Positions 9,510 through 16,175 of a DNA stretch of 64,000 nucleotides are shown in pieces (positions within the stretch are counted from its first letter, which is position 1; each line of letters opens with the position of its first letter). Location: NCBI RefSeq assembly GCF_001643305.1, contig NZ_LSGW01000070.1:62001-126000 (forward strand), read 5' to 3'. Made by a program: the position numbers and the translations under genes. The stretch comes from Aeromonas salmonicida subsp. salmonicida (GTDB taxonomy: Bacteria > Pseudomonadota > Gammaproteobacteria > Enterobacterales > Aeromonadaceae). The notes beneath the pieces are model-generated. The model saw nothing but the letters and a program-made list of their open reading frames with translations. It ran no database searches and was not told where the DNA came from.

Positions 9510-9660
9510 GGAGTTCGCAGATGACATTATTCGGCGTTGTTCAGCGAGTCTGGAACACCTTTAACACTCCAGTGAACGAAGCACTGAACTGAGGAACCCA
9601 TAGATGAAATTACCCGGCTTTATCCAGCGTCTGTGGACCACGTTCAAGTCACCGTCAAAG
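9495..9660 (+). repeat. Diverged 83-bp tandem duplication across the napB-napC junction
   Basis: GAAGCACTGAACTGAGGA occurs identically at 9495-9512 (true napB end) and 9578-9595. Downstream of each lies a start codon (9521 and 9604) followed by related sequence: 32 of 45 bases match by eye over ATGAcATTAttCGGC versus ATGAaATTAccCGGC and onward. The unit length is 83 bp. Confidence 0.8.
9521..9592 (+). other. Chimeric micro-ORF: NapC-like head, NapB-like tail
   Basis: Twenty-three codons beginning MTLFGVVQRVWNTF, which parallels the NapC start [14 protein letters not shown], and ending EALN plus TGA exactly as NapB does. Preceded by GGAG 8 nt before its ATG and followed by GAGGA before napC. 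Translation is plausible; whether the peptide matters is unknown. Confidence 0.4.
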
Positions 9661-10194
9661 GCGGCACTCTGGGTGCTGCTGCTGATGGGCTTTTTCGGTG
9701 GCGTCATCTTCTGGGGCGGCTTCAACACCGCCATGGAAGCTTCCAATACCGAGAAGTTCTGTGTCGGTTGCCACGAGATGAAAGACAACGTGTTCGTGGA
9801 GTACCGCGACACCATTCACTATGCCAACCGTTCCGGTGTGCGGGCCAGTTGCCCGGATTGCCACGTGCCTCACGAGTGGACCTACAAGATCATTCGCAAG
9901 GTACAGGCCTCGAAAGAGCTGTGGGGCATGTTGACTGGCAAGGTGGATACCCGCGAGAAGTTCGAGTCGCACCGGCGCGAAATGGCCGAGCGGGAGTGGC
10001 AACGCATGAAGGATACAGACTCGAGGGAGTGCCGCAATTGCCATAACTTCGAGTACATGGACTTCTCTTTGCAAGGCAAGCGGGGTGCTCAGATGCATTC
10101 CACCAGTCTGGCCAGTGGCGAGAACACCTGCATCGACTGTCACAAGGGCATAGCTCACCAATTGCCTGACATGACGGGGGTAAAGGGCTTTTAA
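9604..10194 (+). CDS. napC: Tetraheme cytochrome c NapC
   Basis: 196-aa NapC/NirT-family membrane-anchored cytochrome that oxidises menaquinol and reduces NapB. Single N-terminal anchor [21 protein letters not shown] (broken here as residues about 20-42), then four heme motifs CVGCH, CPDCH, CRNCH and CIDCH. Presence of both NapC and NapGH gives two quinol routes, as in E. coli. Last gene of the operon. Confidence 0.95.
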   Translation: MKLPGFIQRLWTTFKSPSKAALWVLLLMGFFGGVIFWGGFNTAMEASNTEKFCVGCHEMKDNVFVEYRDTIHYANRSGVRASCPDCHVPHEWTYKIIRKVQASKELWGMLTGKVDTREKFESHRREMAEREWQRMKDTDSRECRNCHNFEYMDFSLQGKRGAQMHSTSLASGENTCIDCHKGIAHQLPDMTGVKGF

Positions 10195-10202
10195 GCCATC
10201 TT

Positions 10203-10230
10203 GAACAGACCGGGGTTGGCCGGTCTGTTC
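10203..10230 (+). terminator. Hairpin after napC
   Basis: GAACAGACCGG / CCGGTCTGTTC inverted repeat with a 5-6 nt loop, 8 bp after the napC stop. The T run is poor (ATATT), so termination may be partial. Confidence 0.6.
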
Positions 10231-10297
10231 ATATTCCCGCCAGCCAGCTTGAAATGGTATTTGTGCCTCCTTTAAATCCCCCCTCTTGCGCGAGTTT

Positions 10298-10306
10298 TGG
10301 TAGAAT
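10298..10306 (+). promoter_or_regulatory. Candidate extended -10 promoter for moaB
   Basis: TGGTAGAAT matches TG-n-TATAAT with one change. It would start a transcript near 10313 with about 140 nt of leader before moaB. Confidence 0.35.
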
Positions 10307-10335
10307 CGGGCCGCCGTGAGTCGCAGGGAGTGAGC

Positions 10336-10411
10336 GGGTGGTCAAGGTTGTGCCCGAGCAGGCACTGGTCATCCCGAGAGCAGGTACCGCAAGCCGGGAT
10401 CCTGACCACTC
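10336..10411 (+). ncRNA. Predicted three-way-junction RNA in the moaB leader
   Basis: Closing stem GGGTGGTCA (10336-10344) with TGACCACTC (10403-10411), extended by GG/CC with one bulged A. It encloses GTGCC-CGAGCA-GGCAC (10350-10365) and ATCCCG (10371-10376) with CGGGAT (10395-10400). A pyrimidine-rich run follows, then the moaB ribosome site. No known riboswitch class is recognised; it is not the Moco motif. It may be a regulatory leader or an attenuator. Confidence 0.4.
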
Positions 10412-10455
10412 TCTTCTTCTCTTTTCTCACGGTCTTTTGCTATCAGGAGCTGCCC

Positions 10456-10962
10456 ATGGGACAGAAAAACAGCGCATTCATTCCTCTCAAGATCGCCGTG
10501 TTGACGGTCTCCGACAGTCGTACCATTGCCAATGACAGTTCGGGCGATTACTTGGTGTCGGCCGTGACAGAAGCAGGTCACCAGCTGGCCGATCGTGCCC
10601 TGCTCGCCGACAACCTTTATCAGGTTCGTTCCCGGGTCAGCCAGTGGATTGCCGATGAAACCATACAGGTAGTGCTGATCAATGGCGGCACGGGTTTTAC
10701 TGATCAGAACTGGGTGCCGGAGGCGGTCGGCGTACTGTTCGATCGCACCGTCAAGGGCTTTGGCGAGTTGTTCCGCCAGCTCTCGTTTGCCGAAATCGAA
10801 GGGTCGGCCATGCAGAGCCGTGCCCTGGCCGGGCTCGCCAACCGTACTTTGGTCTGCTGCCTGCCCGGTTCTCCCGGTGCTTGCCAGCTCGGCTGGGAGC
10901 AGCTTATCCGGGATCAGCTCGATGCCCGTACCCAGCCCTGCAACTTCGTGGCCCATCTCTGA
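10456..10962 (+). CDS. moaB: Molybdenum cofactor biosynthesis protein MoaB
   Basis: 168-aa MoaB/MogA-family protein, related to the MPT adenylyltransferase fold. Contains [10 protein letters not shown] near the N terminus, the signature [17 protein letters not shown] and a later [10 protein letters not shown] region. The start [10 protein letters not shown] at 10456 has CAGGAG 7 nt upstream; a longer in-frame start at 10297 would read through the structured leader. In E. coli moaB lies in moaABCDE; here moaA is separated from moaBCDE by nap. Confidence 0.93.
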   Translation: MGQKNSAFIPLKIAVLTVSDSRTIANDSSGDYLVSAVTEAGHQLADRALLADNLYQVRSRVSQWIADETIQVVLINGGTGFTDQNWVPEAVGVLFDRTVKGFGELFRQLSFAEIEGSAMQSRALAGLANRTLVCCLPGSPGACQLGWEQLIRDQLDARTQPCNFVAHL

Positions 10963-11011
10963 GTCGCGAGTCATTGATCCCAACACTATGTCAGCCTTAA
11001 AGGGGAGCGTG

Positions 11012-11506
11012 ATGAACCTGACCCATCTCAACCAAAGCGGCGAAGCCCACATGGTGGACGTGACCGACAAGCAGGTCACCGAACGTGAGGCCCGCGCCGA
11101 GGCCTTCGTCGCCATGGCATCTGACACCCTGGCCCTGATCCTGAGCGGTCAGCACCACAAGGGTGACGTGTTCGCTACCGCCCGCATCGCCGGCATCATG
11201 GCGGCCAAGAAGACCTCGGATCTTATCCCGCTCTGCCATCCGCTGGCATTGACCAGGGTCGAGGTGGAGATAGTGCCGTTACCTGAGCAAAACAGGGTTC
11301 ATATCCGCGCCCTCTGCAAACTCTCCGGCAAGACAGGGGTGGAGATGGAGGCACTGACGGCCGCATCGGTTGCAGCGCTGACCATCTATGACATGTGCAA
11401 GGCGGTGCAAAAGGACATGGTGATCGAACAGGTTCGACTGGTGGAGAAAAAGGGCGGCAAGTCCGGCCACTTTCAGTTGGGATCGAATGCAGGAGATAAC
11501 GCATGA
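11012..11506 (+). CDS. moaC: Cyclic pyranopterin monophosphate synthase MoaC
   Basis: 164-aa enzyme converting 3',8-cH2GTP from MoaA into cPMP. Shows the family blocks [31 protein letters not shown] and [20 protein letters not shown] (catalytic Lys and Asp region KAVQKDM). Start at 11012 is set by AGGGGAG upstream and by E. coli MoaC; longer in-frame extensions overlap moaB out of register. Its stop overlaps moaD by 4 bp. Confidence 0.96.
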   Translation: MNLTHLNQSGEAHMVDVTDKQVTEREARAEAFVAMASDTLALILSGQHHKGDVFATARIAGIMAAKKTSDLIPLCHPLALTRVEVEIVPLPEQNRVHIRALCKLSGKTGVEMEALTAASVAALTIYDMCKAVQKDMVIEQVRLVEKKGGKSGHFQLGSNAGDNA

Positions 11507-11748
11507 TCAAGGTACTGTTTTTTGCGCAAGTAAGAGAGCTGGTGGCCTGTGATGAGCTGAGCCTGCCCTGTGACTACGCCACCGCTGAAGCGCTGCGCAG
11601 CGGCTTAAGCGAGCGCGGCGACAAGTGGGCGTTGGCGCTGGAAGCTGGCAAGCTGCTGGTGGCGGTCAACCAGACCCTGGTGCCCCTCGATACGCCCATC
11701 AAGGATGGCGATGAAGTGGCCTTCTTCCCCCCAGTGACCGGAGGTTAA
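11503..11748 (+). CDS. moaD: Molybdopterin synthase small subunit MoaD
   Basis: 81-aa ubiquitin-like sulfur carrier. The C-terminal [11 protein letters not shown] with terminal Gly-Gly is the thiocarboxylation site activated by MoeB (encoded at 18912-19667). Pairs with MoaE to convert cPMP to molybdopterin. Overlaps moaC (ATGA). Its 3' end is partly duplicated before moaE. Confidence 0.96.
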   Translation: MIKVLFFAQVRELVACDELSLPCDYATAEALRSGLSERGDKWALALEAGKLLVAVNQTLVPLDTPIKDGDEVAFFPPVTGG

Positions 11749-11874
11749 GGATGAGCGAGATAATGACCGTGGATCGCACCACTGAGCTGTGCGGTGGCGA
11801 CGAAGTGGCCTTCTTCCCTCTCCCTTCAGTAACGACCGGAGGCTGAGCCATGTCTCAAGCAACCACGACATCCA
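11707..11874 (+). repeat. Diverged duplication across the moaD-moaE junction
   Basis: GGCGATGAAGTGGCCTTCTT (11707 on) recurs as GGCGACGAAGTGGCCTTCTT (11796 on), 22 of 23 bases over the full block. Both are followed by ACCGGAGG and a stop, then a start codon (11751, 11850). The second copy has a roughly 10-bp insertion before ACCGGAGG. Confidence 0.8.
11751..11846 (+). other. Chimeric micro-ORF: MoaE-like head, MoaD-like tail
   Basis: Thirty-one codons starting MSEIMTVDRT (compare MoaE MSQATTTSIDRI) and ending [16 protein letters not shown], which repeats the MoaD tail including Gly-Gly. It is preceded by GGAGG and its own end supplies CGGAGG for moaE. If translated it would be a mini sulfur-carrier tail; more likely it is a duplication relic that keeps coupling. 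Confidence 0.45.
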
Positions 11875-12329
11875 TAGATCGCATTCTGGTGCAGCGAGAG
11901 GACTTCTCGCTGGCAGACGAATATGCCAGCCTCGCCACCCGCGCCGACAGTGGCGCTATTGTCACCTTCGTTGGCAAGGTGCGTGACTTCAATCAGGGGG
12001 AGGAGGTGAAGGGGCTGGCCCTCGAGCACTACCCCGGCATGACAGAGAAGGCGCTGGCCGATATCGTGCAGGAGGCCCGTCGCCGCTGGCCGTTGCAGGA
12101 GTGCACCCTGATCCACCGCATCGGCGAGCTGTGGCTTGGCGATCAGATAGTGCTGGTGGCGGTGAGCAGCGCCCACCGTGACGCCGCCTTTGATGCCTGT
12201 CACTTCATCATGGATTTCTTGAAAACCCGGGCGCCGTTCTGGAAAAAAGAGCTGACCGCCGAGGGTGTGCAACGCTGGGTCGAGGCGCTTGATCGCGACA
12301 ACGCCGCCGCTGCCCGCTGGAAAGCCTGA
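11850..12329 (+). CDS. moaE: Molybdopterin synthase catalytic subunit MoaE
   Basis: 159-aa subunit that with thiocarboxylated MoaD makes the dithiolene of molybdopterin. Features GAIVTFVGKVRDFN, ALEHYPGMTEKAL, HRIGELWLGDQIV, and the catalytic-lysine region WKKELTAEG. Starts at 11850 after CGGAGG. The length is slightly above E. coli MoaE (150). Confidence 0.95.
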   Translation: MSQATTTSIDRILVQREDFSLADEYASLATRADSGAIVTFVGKVRDFNQGEEVKGLALEHYPGMTEKALADIVQEARRRWPLQECTLIHRIGELWLGDQIVLVAVSSAHRDAAFDACHFIMDFLKTRAPFWKKELTAEGVQRWVEALDRDNAAAARWKA

Positions 12330-12417
12330 CCTGTTCATCACGAGGGGCGCAGGTTCAACGGGAACCACGGCCCCGCTTAGGGGCGCGGATATTCGGGCCC
12401 CCATCAGGAGAAAGGGA

Positions 12418-13146
12418 ATGAAACCGCTGTTATCTGTTGTCATCGCAGGGGTCTGCGCCGCCACCTTGCATACCGGTGCCGTGCAGGCCGATGAAGTGAA
12501 GGTGGCCGTGGCTGCCAACTTCAAGGGCACCATGGAGCGTATCGGCAAGGCGTTCACGGCCAAGACCGGCCACACTCTGGCCATCTCGTCTGCCGCGACC
12601 GGGGTGCTCTACACCCAGATCAGTCACGGCGCGCCGTTCGATCTCTTCCTCTCCGCCGATGTGGCGACTCCCGAGAAGCTGGAAAAAGAGGGCAAGGGGA
12701 GCGATCGCTTCACCTACGCCATCGGTCAGCTGGGACTGTGGAAGAAGGGTGGCCCGGCTCCTGACGAGGCGACCCTGCGCAGCTGGAAAGGCAACCTTGC
12801 CATCGCCAATGCCCGCACCGCACCCTATGGTGCTGCTGCCATGGCGACCCTCGCCCATCTCAAGATCGACCCCAAGCAGTACCGGCTGCTGACCGGCGCC
12901 AGCATCGGCCAGACCTGGCAATTTGTCGACACCGGCAATGCCGAGCTGGGCTTCGTCGCCTGGGCCAATCTGGTGGAAGCTGGCAAGACCGGCGAAGCCT
13001 GGGCTGTGCCTGCCAACTTCTATCCCGCCATCGAGCAGCAGGGGCTGGTGTTGAAGAAAGGGGCCGCGGTGGAGGCGCTGGTCGCCTGGCTCAAGGGGCC
13101 GGGTCAGGCGCAGATCAAGGCTGCGGGCTATGCCCTGCCCCAATAA
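12418..13146 (+). CDS. modA: Molybdate ABC transporter substrate-binding protein ModA
   Basis: 242-aa periplasmic molybdate-binding protein. Signal peptide about residues 1-24 (MKPLLSVVIAGVCAATL through VQA), mature start DEVKVAVAANF. Conserved ligand-site regions SSAATGVLYTQI, PFDLFLSADVATPEKL and LGFVAWANLV are present. An AGGAG precedes the ATG at 12418; upstream in-frame codons overlap moaE. The 88-bp gap after moaE holds only small hairpins. A strong terminator follows. Confidence 0.94.
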   Translation: MKPLLSVVIAGVCAATLHTGAVQADEVKVAVAANFKGTMERIGKAFTAKTGHTLAISSAATGVLYTQISHGAPFDLFLSADVATPEKLEKEGKGSDRFTYAIGQLGLWKKGGPAPDEATLRSWKGNLAIANARTAPYGAAAMATLAHLKIDPKQYRLLTGASIGQTWQFVDTGNAELGFVAWANLVEAGKTGEAWAVPANFYPAIEQQGLVLKKGAAVEALVAWLKGPGQAQIKAAGYALPQ

Positions 13147-13172
13147 GGGGATGGGCCTAATGCGATACCCTG

Positions 13173-13202
13173 AGTGGTCGGCCTTCGGGTCGGCCACTTT
13201 TT
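13173..13202 (+). terminator. UUCG terminator between modA and modB
   Basis: AGTGGTCGGCC-TTCG-GGTCGGCCACT, an 11-bp stem with two G-U pairs and a UUCG tetraloop followed by TTTTT. It sits between two genes of one transporter, so partial read-through or a separate modB promoter is implied. Confidence 0.85.
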
Positions 13203-13242
13203 GCAATGAGGATGGACACCATGCCGTTGGCTGCATTCAACC

Positions 13243-13389
13243 GGGAGCGGGACGATGAGTAGAGATCTGTTGGCGATGGCTTGCCTGACTCAGGATCAGG
13301 TCTACCGGGAGATCAGCTCATTTGCAGTGTCTGGTGCTGAACTTGGCGTTGGGAGTGAGTCCGATGAGTGAAGGGGATCTGCTGGCGAT
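13243..13389 (+). repeat. Diverged copy of the modB start
   Basis: ATG at 13255 begins MSRDLLAMACLT, parallel to ModB MSEGDLLAIWLT at 13364. GATCTGTTGGCGAT (13264-13277) matches GATCTGCTGGCGAT (13376-13389) at 13 of 14 bases, and the preceding GGGAG..GATGAGT context is also shared. The first copy runs 38 codons to a stop that overlaps the true modB start. No clear copy of the modA end was found. Confidence 0.65.
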
Positions 13390-14044
13390 CTGGCTCACCC
13401 TCAAGCTGGCAGCCTGTACCACCGGCATATTATTGCTGCTGTCGCCGCCGCTGGCCTGGTGGTTGTCCCGCAGCCAGCACAGATTGCGGCCGCTGGTGGA
13501 GGCCTTGGTGGCCTTGCCGCTGGTGCTGCCCCCCACAGTGCTGGGTTTTTATCTGTTGCTCGCCTTCTCCCCTGAATATGGCTTTGGTGCCTGGTGGCGT
13601 GACACCTTCGGCGCCCCGCTTGTCTTCAGTTTTCTTGGCCTGCTGTTCGCCTCCATCCTCTATTCGTTGCCGTTCGTAGTGCAGCCGCTCACCTCCGCCT
13701 TCGTCAACATGGGCAACAAGGAGCTGGAAGCCGCCGCCACCCTGGGGCTTGGCCCGGTCGAGCGCTTCTTCCACATCATCTTGCCGATGACCTTGCCCAG
13801 CTTCGTGATGGCGGCGGCCCTCGGCTTTGCTCACACCCTGGGGGAGTTTGGCGTGGTGCTGATGATTGGCGGCAATATCCCCGGCGAGACCCAGGTGCTT
13901 TCGATTGCCCTGTTTGATCACGTTGAGGCGATGGATTACCAAAATGCCCATATTCTGGCGGGCGGCCTGATGGGCTTCTCGCTGGTGATGCTGGTGCTGG
14001 TCTATGGCGTATTGCAGCGCCGGCAGCGGAGATTGTTCGGATGA
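13364..14044 (+). CDS. modB: Molybdate ABC transporter permease ModB
   Basis: 226-aa inner-membrane permease with about five TM helices. Carries the coupling-helix motif ELEAAATLGLGPVERFF followed by ILPMTLPS, and the family segments LPLVLPPTVLGFYLL and HTLGEFGVVLMIGGNIPG. Start at 13364 follows GGGAG; an earlier in-frame TTG (13322) extension is rejected since the homology begins at MSEGDLL. Stop overlaps modC. Confidence 0.94.
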   Translation: MSEGDLLAIWLTLKLAACTTGILLLLSPPLAWWLSRSQHRLRPLVEALVALPLVLPPTVLGFYLLLAFSPEYGFGAWWRDTFGAPLVFSFLGLLFASILYSLPFVVQPLTSAFVNMGNKELEAAATLGLGPVERFFHIILPMTLPSFVMAAALGFAHTLGEFGVVLMIGGNIPGETQVLSIALFDHVEAMDYQNAHILAGGLMGFSLVMLVLVYGVLQRRQRRLFG

Positions 14045-15141
14045 ACCAGCCAGCCAATATGTCGCAGGGCAACGCCCTGCACCGCCATCCCTTGCAACTT
14101 GAGGCTCGGCGCGAGTTTGGCCTATTTACCCTCGATTGCACACTGACCCTAGAGCTGGAGGGCATTCTCGGTCTGTTCGGCCCCTCCGGCTGCGGCAAGA
14201 GCACCCTGCTGCGTATCATCGCCGGGCTCGATCGCCAAAGCGAAGATCGCTTGCTGTGGCGCGGGAGGGAGTGCGCCGCGCAGCTGCCCGAAGCACGCCG
14301 TATCGGACTGGTGTTTCAGGACTCGCGGCTCTTCCCCCATCTGACGGTGCTCGGCAATCTGCAACTGGCGGCCCGCAAGGGGCGAGGGCGCAGGCAGCCT
14401 GAGTCGCTGGCGGCGCGGCTCGGCTTTGCCGATCTGCTGGCGCAGCCGGCCCATGCGCTTTCTGGTGGTCAACGCCAGCGGGTAGCATTGGGGCGGGCGC
14501 TGCTGGCCGAGCCCGATCTGCTGCTGCTCGATGAGCCCTTCTCGGCGCTGGACAGCCGCAGCAGCATCCATCAGGCCCACGTGCTCAAGGGGTTGCAGCG
14601 CGAAAGCGGCATCCCCATGATCTTCGTCAGCCACGCCATGGAGGAGGTGAGCCTGCTCTGCGATCAGCTGGTGCTGCTGGAAGGTGGCAGGGTGGAAGCG
14701 CAAGGCCGGCCGAGCGAGATCTTTGCCCGCACGGATCTGTCGCTCGCCAGTCGCGACGATGCCGGTGTGATGCTGGATGCCACCCTGGCCCACTACGATG
14801 ACGACGAGCAGATGGCGACCCTGCAGCTCGGCGAGCAGACATTGCGGGTCACCATGAACCGGATGCCGGACGAGAGTGGCCCCTTGCAAATCAAGGTGGC
14901 GGGGCGGGATGTGGTGATCGCCACGGCGCCTATCGAGCACTCCAGTCTCTCCAACTGTCTCACCACCCGTTTGATGGCGGTGCGCGAGGTGCGTCCCGGC
15001 CAGACCCTGTTGCAGTTGGCGCTGGGTGAGCAGATACTGCTGGCCCGGATCACCAGTCGCTCCGCCACCCGTCTGGCGCTGGCGCCGGAGCAGCAGATAT
15101 ACGCCTATATCAAGGCGGTCAGTCTGGTCAGTGAAGGTTGA
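14041..15141 (+). CDS. modC: Molybdate ABC transporter ATPase ModC
   Basis: 366-aa ATPase. Walker A GPSGCGKST (about residues 44-52), signature ALSGGQRQRVALGRALL, Walker B LLLLDEPFSALD, switch His in IFVSHAMEE. The C-terminal third (about 290-360) is a TOBE/Mop-like molybdate-binding domain (VREVRPGQTLLQLALGEQ). The N terminus has about 15 residues more than E. coli ModC. Overlaps modB by 4 bp. No modE regulator is present in this window. Confidence 0.94.
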   Translation: MNQPANMSQGNALHRHPLQLEARREFGLFTLDCTLTLELEGILGLFGPSGCGKSTLLRIIAGLDRQSEDRLLWRGRECAAQLPEARRIGLVFQDSRLFPHLTVLGNLQLAARKGRGRRQPESLAARLGFADLLAQPAHALSGGQRQRVALGRALLAEPDLLLLDEPFSALDSRSSIHQAHVLKGLQRESGIPMIFVSHAMEEVSLLCDQLVLLEGGRVEAQGRPSEIFARTDLSLASRDDAGVMLDATLAHYDDDEQMATLQLGEQTLRVTMNRMPDESGPLQIKVAGRDVVIATAPIEHSSLSNCLTTRLMAVREVRPGQTLLQLALGEQILLARITSRSATRLALAPEQQIYAYIKAVSLVSEG

Positions 15142-15271
15142 ATGGGTGGTGATCTGATACATTGTGGAGCGGCATACCCGGCTAGCGCAGAGGATATGCC
15201 CACAAGCTGGCTGGTGACTATCGGGATAAACAGGGCATGGTTCAGGCAATGAGTCGAGAGGCGATGAACTG

Positions 15272-16071
15272 ATGCGTCGCAATCAGGTAATGAAATCCAA
15301 CGGTCTTGCCCTGCGCAGTGCGGGGGAGGGCCCCTTGCTGTTGTTGTTGCATGGGCTTGGCTCTTCCAGCCTCGACTGGCAGGCGCAGATAGAGCGTTTT
15401 TCCGAACACTACCGGGTGGTGGCGCTGGACTTGCGCGGCCACGGCCAGAGCATGCAGGAGGGGCCGTTCGACGTGGCGACCCTGGCGGCCGACGTGGTGA
15501 ACTGGCTTGATGAACAGCCTGAGCCCGCCTGGGTGGTGGGATTGTCGCTGGGGGCCATGGTGGCGCTGGAGCTGGCCTTGCAACTGCCGCACAAGGTGCG
15601 GGGTCTGGTGCTAGTCAACGGCTTTAGCGAGTTTTTGCTGGAGACCCCCAAGGAGCAGGAACGCTACGCCCAGCGCCTCAAGTGGCTGCGCTGGTTTGGC
15701 ATGCGCCCGCTTGCCTGGTGGCTGGGGCGCGAGCTCTTCCCGGGGCCCGATCTCGCCCAGGTGCGCCACACTTTTCGGCTGCGCTTCGTGCGCAGCAACA
15801 AAAAGAAGACCTATCGGGCGCTGCTCGATGCGCTGCCCGGCTGCTCGATGCGCTGCCCGGCTGGTCGGTACGCGCACGGCTTGGCAGCATCTGGCAGCCG
15901 GTGGCCATCATCTCCACCAGTCACGACTACCTGCCGCTCGCCAAACGGGTGGAGCAGTTCGCCGCCCTGCCCAACGCCAGTATTCATACCCCCAATGGCC
16001 ACCATGCCTGGCCGGCAGAAGATCCCTCAGGATTTAATCATTTGCTTCACCGGATTTTAGAAACCCATTAG
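15272..16071 (+). pseudogene. Alpha/beta hydrolase disrupted by 20-bp tandem duplication
   Basis: The first part reads LLLLLHGLGSSSLDWQAQI, LDLRGHGQS and the nucleophile elbow VVGLSLGAMVA (G-x-S-x-G), as in BioH/3-oxoadipate enol-lactonase-type hydrolases. At 15821-15860 a 20-bp unit (CTGCTCGATGCGCTGCCCGG) is repeated perfectly in tandem, shifting the frame. Removing one copy restores LLDALPGWSVRARLGSIW and then HHAWPAEDPSGFNHLL, including the catalytic His, ending at 16071. As written the frame ends at 16060 with a wrong tail that lacks this His. Start is 15272 or 15290 (neither has a strong ribosome site). Confidence 0.85.
15821..15860 (+). repeat. Perfect 20-bp tandem duplication
   Basis: CTGCTCGATGCGCTGCCCGG twice without a mismatch. 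The lack of divergence suggests a recent or reversible event, unlike the diverged junction repeats. Confidence 0.97.
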
Positions 16072-16102
16072 ACTTGTCGTCCTTTTAACCCGTGTGTGTA
16101 TT

Positions 16103-16146
16103 GGTCCGATCGCCTTGCCAACGGCAGAAGGCAAGGCAATCGGACC
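16103..16146 (+). terminator. Long hairpin between the hydrolase and parM
   Basis: GGTCCGATCGCCTTGCC pairs with GGCAAGGCAATCGGACC, 16 of 17 positions, 10-nt loop, followed by CATTTTGC. Probably a terminator of the preceding operon; a regulatory or partition role for the parM cassette cannot be excluded. Confidence 0.6.
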
Positions 16147-16175
16147 CATTTTGCTCTATCAACAGGTGTTTTCTC

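Noticed and set aside
12330-12417. Hairpins between moaE and modA as a terminator or ModE site
   Set aside because: Stems are short (GCCCC/GGGGC, GGTTC/GAACC), no U run, and no ModE palindrome was seen.
15237-15272. Possible further junction duplication before the hydrolase gene
   Set aside because: TCAGGCAATGA versus TCAGGTAATGA is only 11 bp with one mismatch, too short to support.
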